Positions 61,460 through 64,000 of a stretch of 64,000 bases of DNA are shown in pieces; the stretch's first letter is position 1, and each line of letters begins with the position of its first letter. Origin of the DNA: Bondarzewia mesenterica (taxonomy: Eukaryota; Basidiomycota; Agaricomycetes; Russulales; Bondarzewiaceae); the NCBI GenBank assembly GCA_004802705.1, contig SGPL01000013.1:62001-126000 (forward strand), in the 5' to 3' direction. Both the position numbers and the translations under genes were made by a program. Under the pieces are notes generated by a model, which saw only the letters and a list, made by a program, of their open reading frames with translations, was not told the DNA's origin and did not search any database.

Positions 61460-63226
61460 ATGTCCAAAGTTACGTCCAGTGGAAAAATTGCCTCGTTGCA
61501 GGTCGAGGGGGACTTTGCTATCAAGTCTGAAACCACCCAGCCAAAGCTGGACACCTCCCAATGGCCCCTTCTCCTCAAAAACTATGACAAGCTCCTTGTG
61601 CGCTCTAGTCATTTTACCCCCATTCCTTCAGGAAACAGCCCATTGAAAAGGGACATTGCATCTTACATCAAGTAAGTATGCTGGAAGGACGACCGTTCCT
61701 TGGACTGAGTATAAATTCTGAATAGGTCAGGTGTCATCAATTTGGACAAGCCGTCGAACCCCTCCTCGCATGAGGTCGTAGCTTGGTTGCGAAGAATTTT
61801 GCGATGCGAAAAAACCGGTCACAGCGGCACACTGGACCCCAAAGTTACAGGATGCCTGATTGTTTGCATCGACCGTGCGACAAGGTTGGTTAAATCACAG
61901 CAGGGCGCAGGTGGGTACTTCCTCGCAACGATGTCTTTCTATGCTGATGCCTTGCAAAACGCGTACAAGGCAAGGAGTATGTATGCGTGCTTCGGCTGCA
62001 CTCTGCCCTCCCCAACCCCGCAGCCCTTCCCCGAGCTTTGGAAACACTCACGGGCGCGCTCTTCCAACGTCCCCCTCTGATCTCTGCCGTCAAGCGTCAG
62101 CTCCGAATCCGTACCATTCACGAGTCGAAACTTCTTGAAGTTGATGAAAAGCGCAATCTTTCTGTATTCTGGGTCTCATGCGAGGCTGGCACGTATATCC
62201 GAACATTGTGCGTGCATCTGGGTCTTTTACTCGGCGTGGGGGGGCACATGCAAGAGTTGAGGAGAGTACGGAGTGGTGCACTGTCGGAAGACGATGATAT
62301 GGTAACAATGCATGATGTTTTGGATGCTCAGTGGATGTATGACAACACGCGCGACGGTACGTTTCGACTGGAACGCATCTCGAGATTTCTGTCCATCTGA
62401 TATAGCCATGCAGAGTCCTATTTGCGTCGTGTCATTCGTCCTTTGGAATGCCTCCTCGTCGGTTTCAAGCGCATTGTTGTGAAAGACAGCGCTGTCAATG
62501 CCATCTGCTATGGCGCTAAGCTGATGATTCCAGGTCTTCTGCGCTACGAGGCCGATATCTCAGTGCACGAAGAGGTCGTCCTTATGACCACCAAGGGCGA
62601 AGCCATTGCTCTTGCCATCGCCCAGATGTCCACAGTCGAATTGGCAACATGTGATCATGGTGTTGTTGCGAAGATAAAGCGAGTCATCATGGAGAGGGAT
62701 ACCTACCCAAGACGGTGGGGTCTCGGACCGAAGGCGATGGAAAAGAAGAAAATGGTCAAGGATGGGAAGCTTGGGAAGCATGGAGAGAAGATCGAGGGCG
62801 TTACTCCGGCGGAGTGGAGCCACGACTATGTCGACTATACAAGAGAAGTAAGCCCGCTCCGTTTTCCTAAGTCATTAGATCTCTTATGCTTGCTTGCAGG
62901 AGCCTGGCGCTGGACCATCAACAACAGCTGCGCCTGCTCCTCCAGCCGCAGTCGCCGAACAACCAACAACCGTGGCGAGTCCTATAAAGGAGAAGGAGAA
63001 AAAGCGTAAACGCAAATCTGAAGTTGCGGAGACCGAGAACGGTGATCTATCTATGGCGGTGGACGGTGCTGATGATGAGGAGAAGCAGCAGCGAAAGAAG
63101 GAGAAGAAGGAGAAGAGGGCAAAGGAGAAGGCAGAGAACGTTGAGGAAGATGAAGAGGCTAAACGGGAGAGAAAGAGATTGAAGAAGGAAAAGAAGGCCA
63201 GGGAGTCAATGGGCGGCGAATCATGA
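61460..63226 (+). CDS. CBF5: H/ACA snoRNP pseudouridine synthase CBF5 (dyskerin)
   Basis: This is the catalytic subunit of H/ACA snoRNPs that pseudouridylates rRNA and snRNA. The ATG at 61460 gives [20 protein letters not shown]; the in-frame codon at 61448 is TTG and was not used. The family N-terminus follows: [20 protein letters not shown] and [14 protein letters not shown]. The TruB core is [36 protein letters not shown] with the catalytic Asp, [39 protein letters not shown] and [16 protein letters not shown]. The PUA domain has LKRVIRPLE-type sequence, [20 protein letters not shown] and [19 protein letters not shown]. Basic blocks then follow ([16 protein letters not shown]) and a KKE/KKD-like tail ([15 protein letters not shown]), the usual nucleolar dyskerin ending. 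All core motifs are intact. Confidence 0.96.
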
Positions 63227-63570
63227 AGTCATCTCACCAGTGGGGGCATGTGGCATCCATGCTAGGATGGGGGGTTTTTCTTCTCGTTTGTGACCTTAGT
63301 TGCTGTATCTATCTTTTTTTTTGGCGCGAGATGTCGCTGTATGGTATTGATCCATTCTCAACTACAGAATGACTACTTTATCATCAATGATCCAGATCTG
63401 CAAATTGAGTGTTTCTGATGAAGCTCATTGGAGTGACCTAGAATGTATATTCGGGATAAAACGTACATTGATAGAGGAAGCATTCATGTATGTATACCGT
63501 ACAACAAAAGTCAAAGTCCTCAGCCCCGCGCGCAGAAGATGAGATGAGATGGAACGGGGAATACCACATG
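63227..63570. other. Intergenic, convergent 3' ends
   Basis: The gap between CBF5 and the partial minus-strand gene. T-rich stretch at 63.31 kb; otherwise nothing seen. Confidence 0.5.
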
Positions 63571-64000
63571 CTACGGACCCGACGCCAATGACCCATGAAC
63601 GGCCGATTCAAAAAGGTTCATGCTTTCGTCCATCGTCGTTTCTCCCGACGAAGAAAGACCGGGTGATGGCTCGACAGCCATTGGTGTCGACGCAATGCTG
63701 ACTGGTCGCGGCAATGTCAAGAACATCCCGATGTCCGAATCTGCAGTCAACGGAGCAGGAGATGGAAAGAATGATGCTGACGCCGTTGAGTGCCTATCAA
63801 GCACGGAGTGTGATCTCGATAGATCCCACGATGAGGATCCACTGTCGACACGACGCACGAAAGACTGTGAACTATTGAAGCTCTGGTAGCTACGGTAGTG
63901 ATTTTCGGCCATCTCGACTTCGCATAAATCTGGAGGCGAGCGAGCATCGGAAGGGCGGCAGCGAGAACTAACGGAGGAGGAAGGAGACTGTGCCCGTCCG
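63571..64000 (-). CDS. Ser-rich protein, partial (5' end beyond window)
   Basis: Open to the right edge. The visible C-terminal part reads RAQSPSSSVSSRCRPSDARS, DLCEVEMAENHYRSYQSFNS, SFVRRVDSGSSSWDLSRSH, then Ser/Pro-rich sequence and DESMNLFESAVHGSLASGP, stopping at 63571. It looks like the disordered end of a larger protein. The apparent Met at MAENHYR is internal because the frame stays open upstream. There is no domain from which to assign a family. Confidence 0.5.
   Translation of the reverse strand, partial: GRAQSPSSSVSSRCRPSDARSPPDLCEVEMAENHYRSYQSFNSSQSFVRRVDSGSSSWDLSRSHSVLDRHSTASASFFPSPAPLTADSDIGMFLTLPRPVSIASTPMAVEPSPGLSSSGETTMDESMNLFESAVHGSLASGP

Overview
The window is nuclear DNA from a basidiomycete fungus, probably an agaricomycete. 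Genes lie on both strands about every 2 kb. Nearly all are split by many introns of about 45-70 bases with GT(A/G)(A/T)G donors. The gene content is fungal: INO80, CYB2, PEX11, a Fus3/Kss1-class MAP kinase, a MYND/DUF4470 protein, a serine-rich cupredoxin and a GH131-type secreted glucanase. No prokaryotic operons, CRISPR arrays, rRNA or tRNA genes, or transposons were recognised. Species cannot be named from the sequence alone.

Layout. 0-14 kb is a housekeeping block: a partial NudE, exosome CSL4, pyruvate dehydrogenase E2, KAE1 of the KEOPS complex, a GT8 glycosyltransferase, ribosomal eS28, lipoate synthase, the COX assembly factor CMC1, peroxin PEX11 and fumarase. Lipoate synthase lies 4.4 kb from E2, the protein that carries lipoate, and several neighbours are mitochondrial. 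This part also has many ambiguous bases (about 7.77-9.84 kb). 15-31.5 kb holds three large genes (INO80 ATPase, a DHX29/DHX57-like DEAH-family helicase and an unrecognised helical protein) plus Pol III subunit RPC5. 31.7-46 kb is more accessory: a GH131-type gene with apparent breaks, two disordered proteins, the MYND/DUF4470 protein, a J-domain protein and a seven-helix membrane protein with a long tail. 46-57 kb has a three-LIM protein, cytochrome b2, a SAP-domain protein and the MAP kinase. 57-64 kb has an apparently empty 1.9 kb stretch, a two-domain cupredoxin, a divergent RPL22/CBF5 pair and a partial serine-rich gene.

The genes are not an operon, but functions recur: ribosome and RNA biogenesis (CSL4, KAE1, eS28, eL22, CBF5, RPC5, the helicase) and mitochondrial or peroxisomal metabolism (E2, lipoate synthase, fumarase, CMC1, PEX11, CYB2). 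I did not find a clearly new biological system. The most checkable oddities are: two ribosomal protein genes whose first coding exon is only the ATG; a perfect 16-bp palindrome in the RPL22/CBF5 divergent promoter; three perfect RTCACRTG elements about 130-170 bp upstream of start codons; two GC-AG introns; a homopolymer frameshift at 34.8 kb; a nested inverted repeat at 28.2 kb; and RQ(L/F/M)TGG-like repeats ending the LIM protein.
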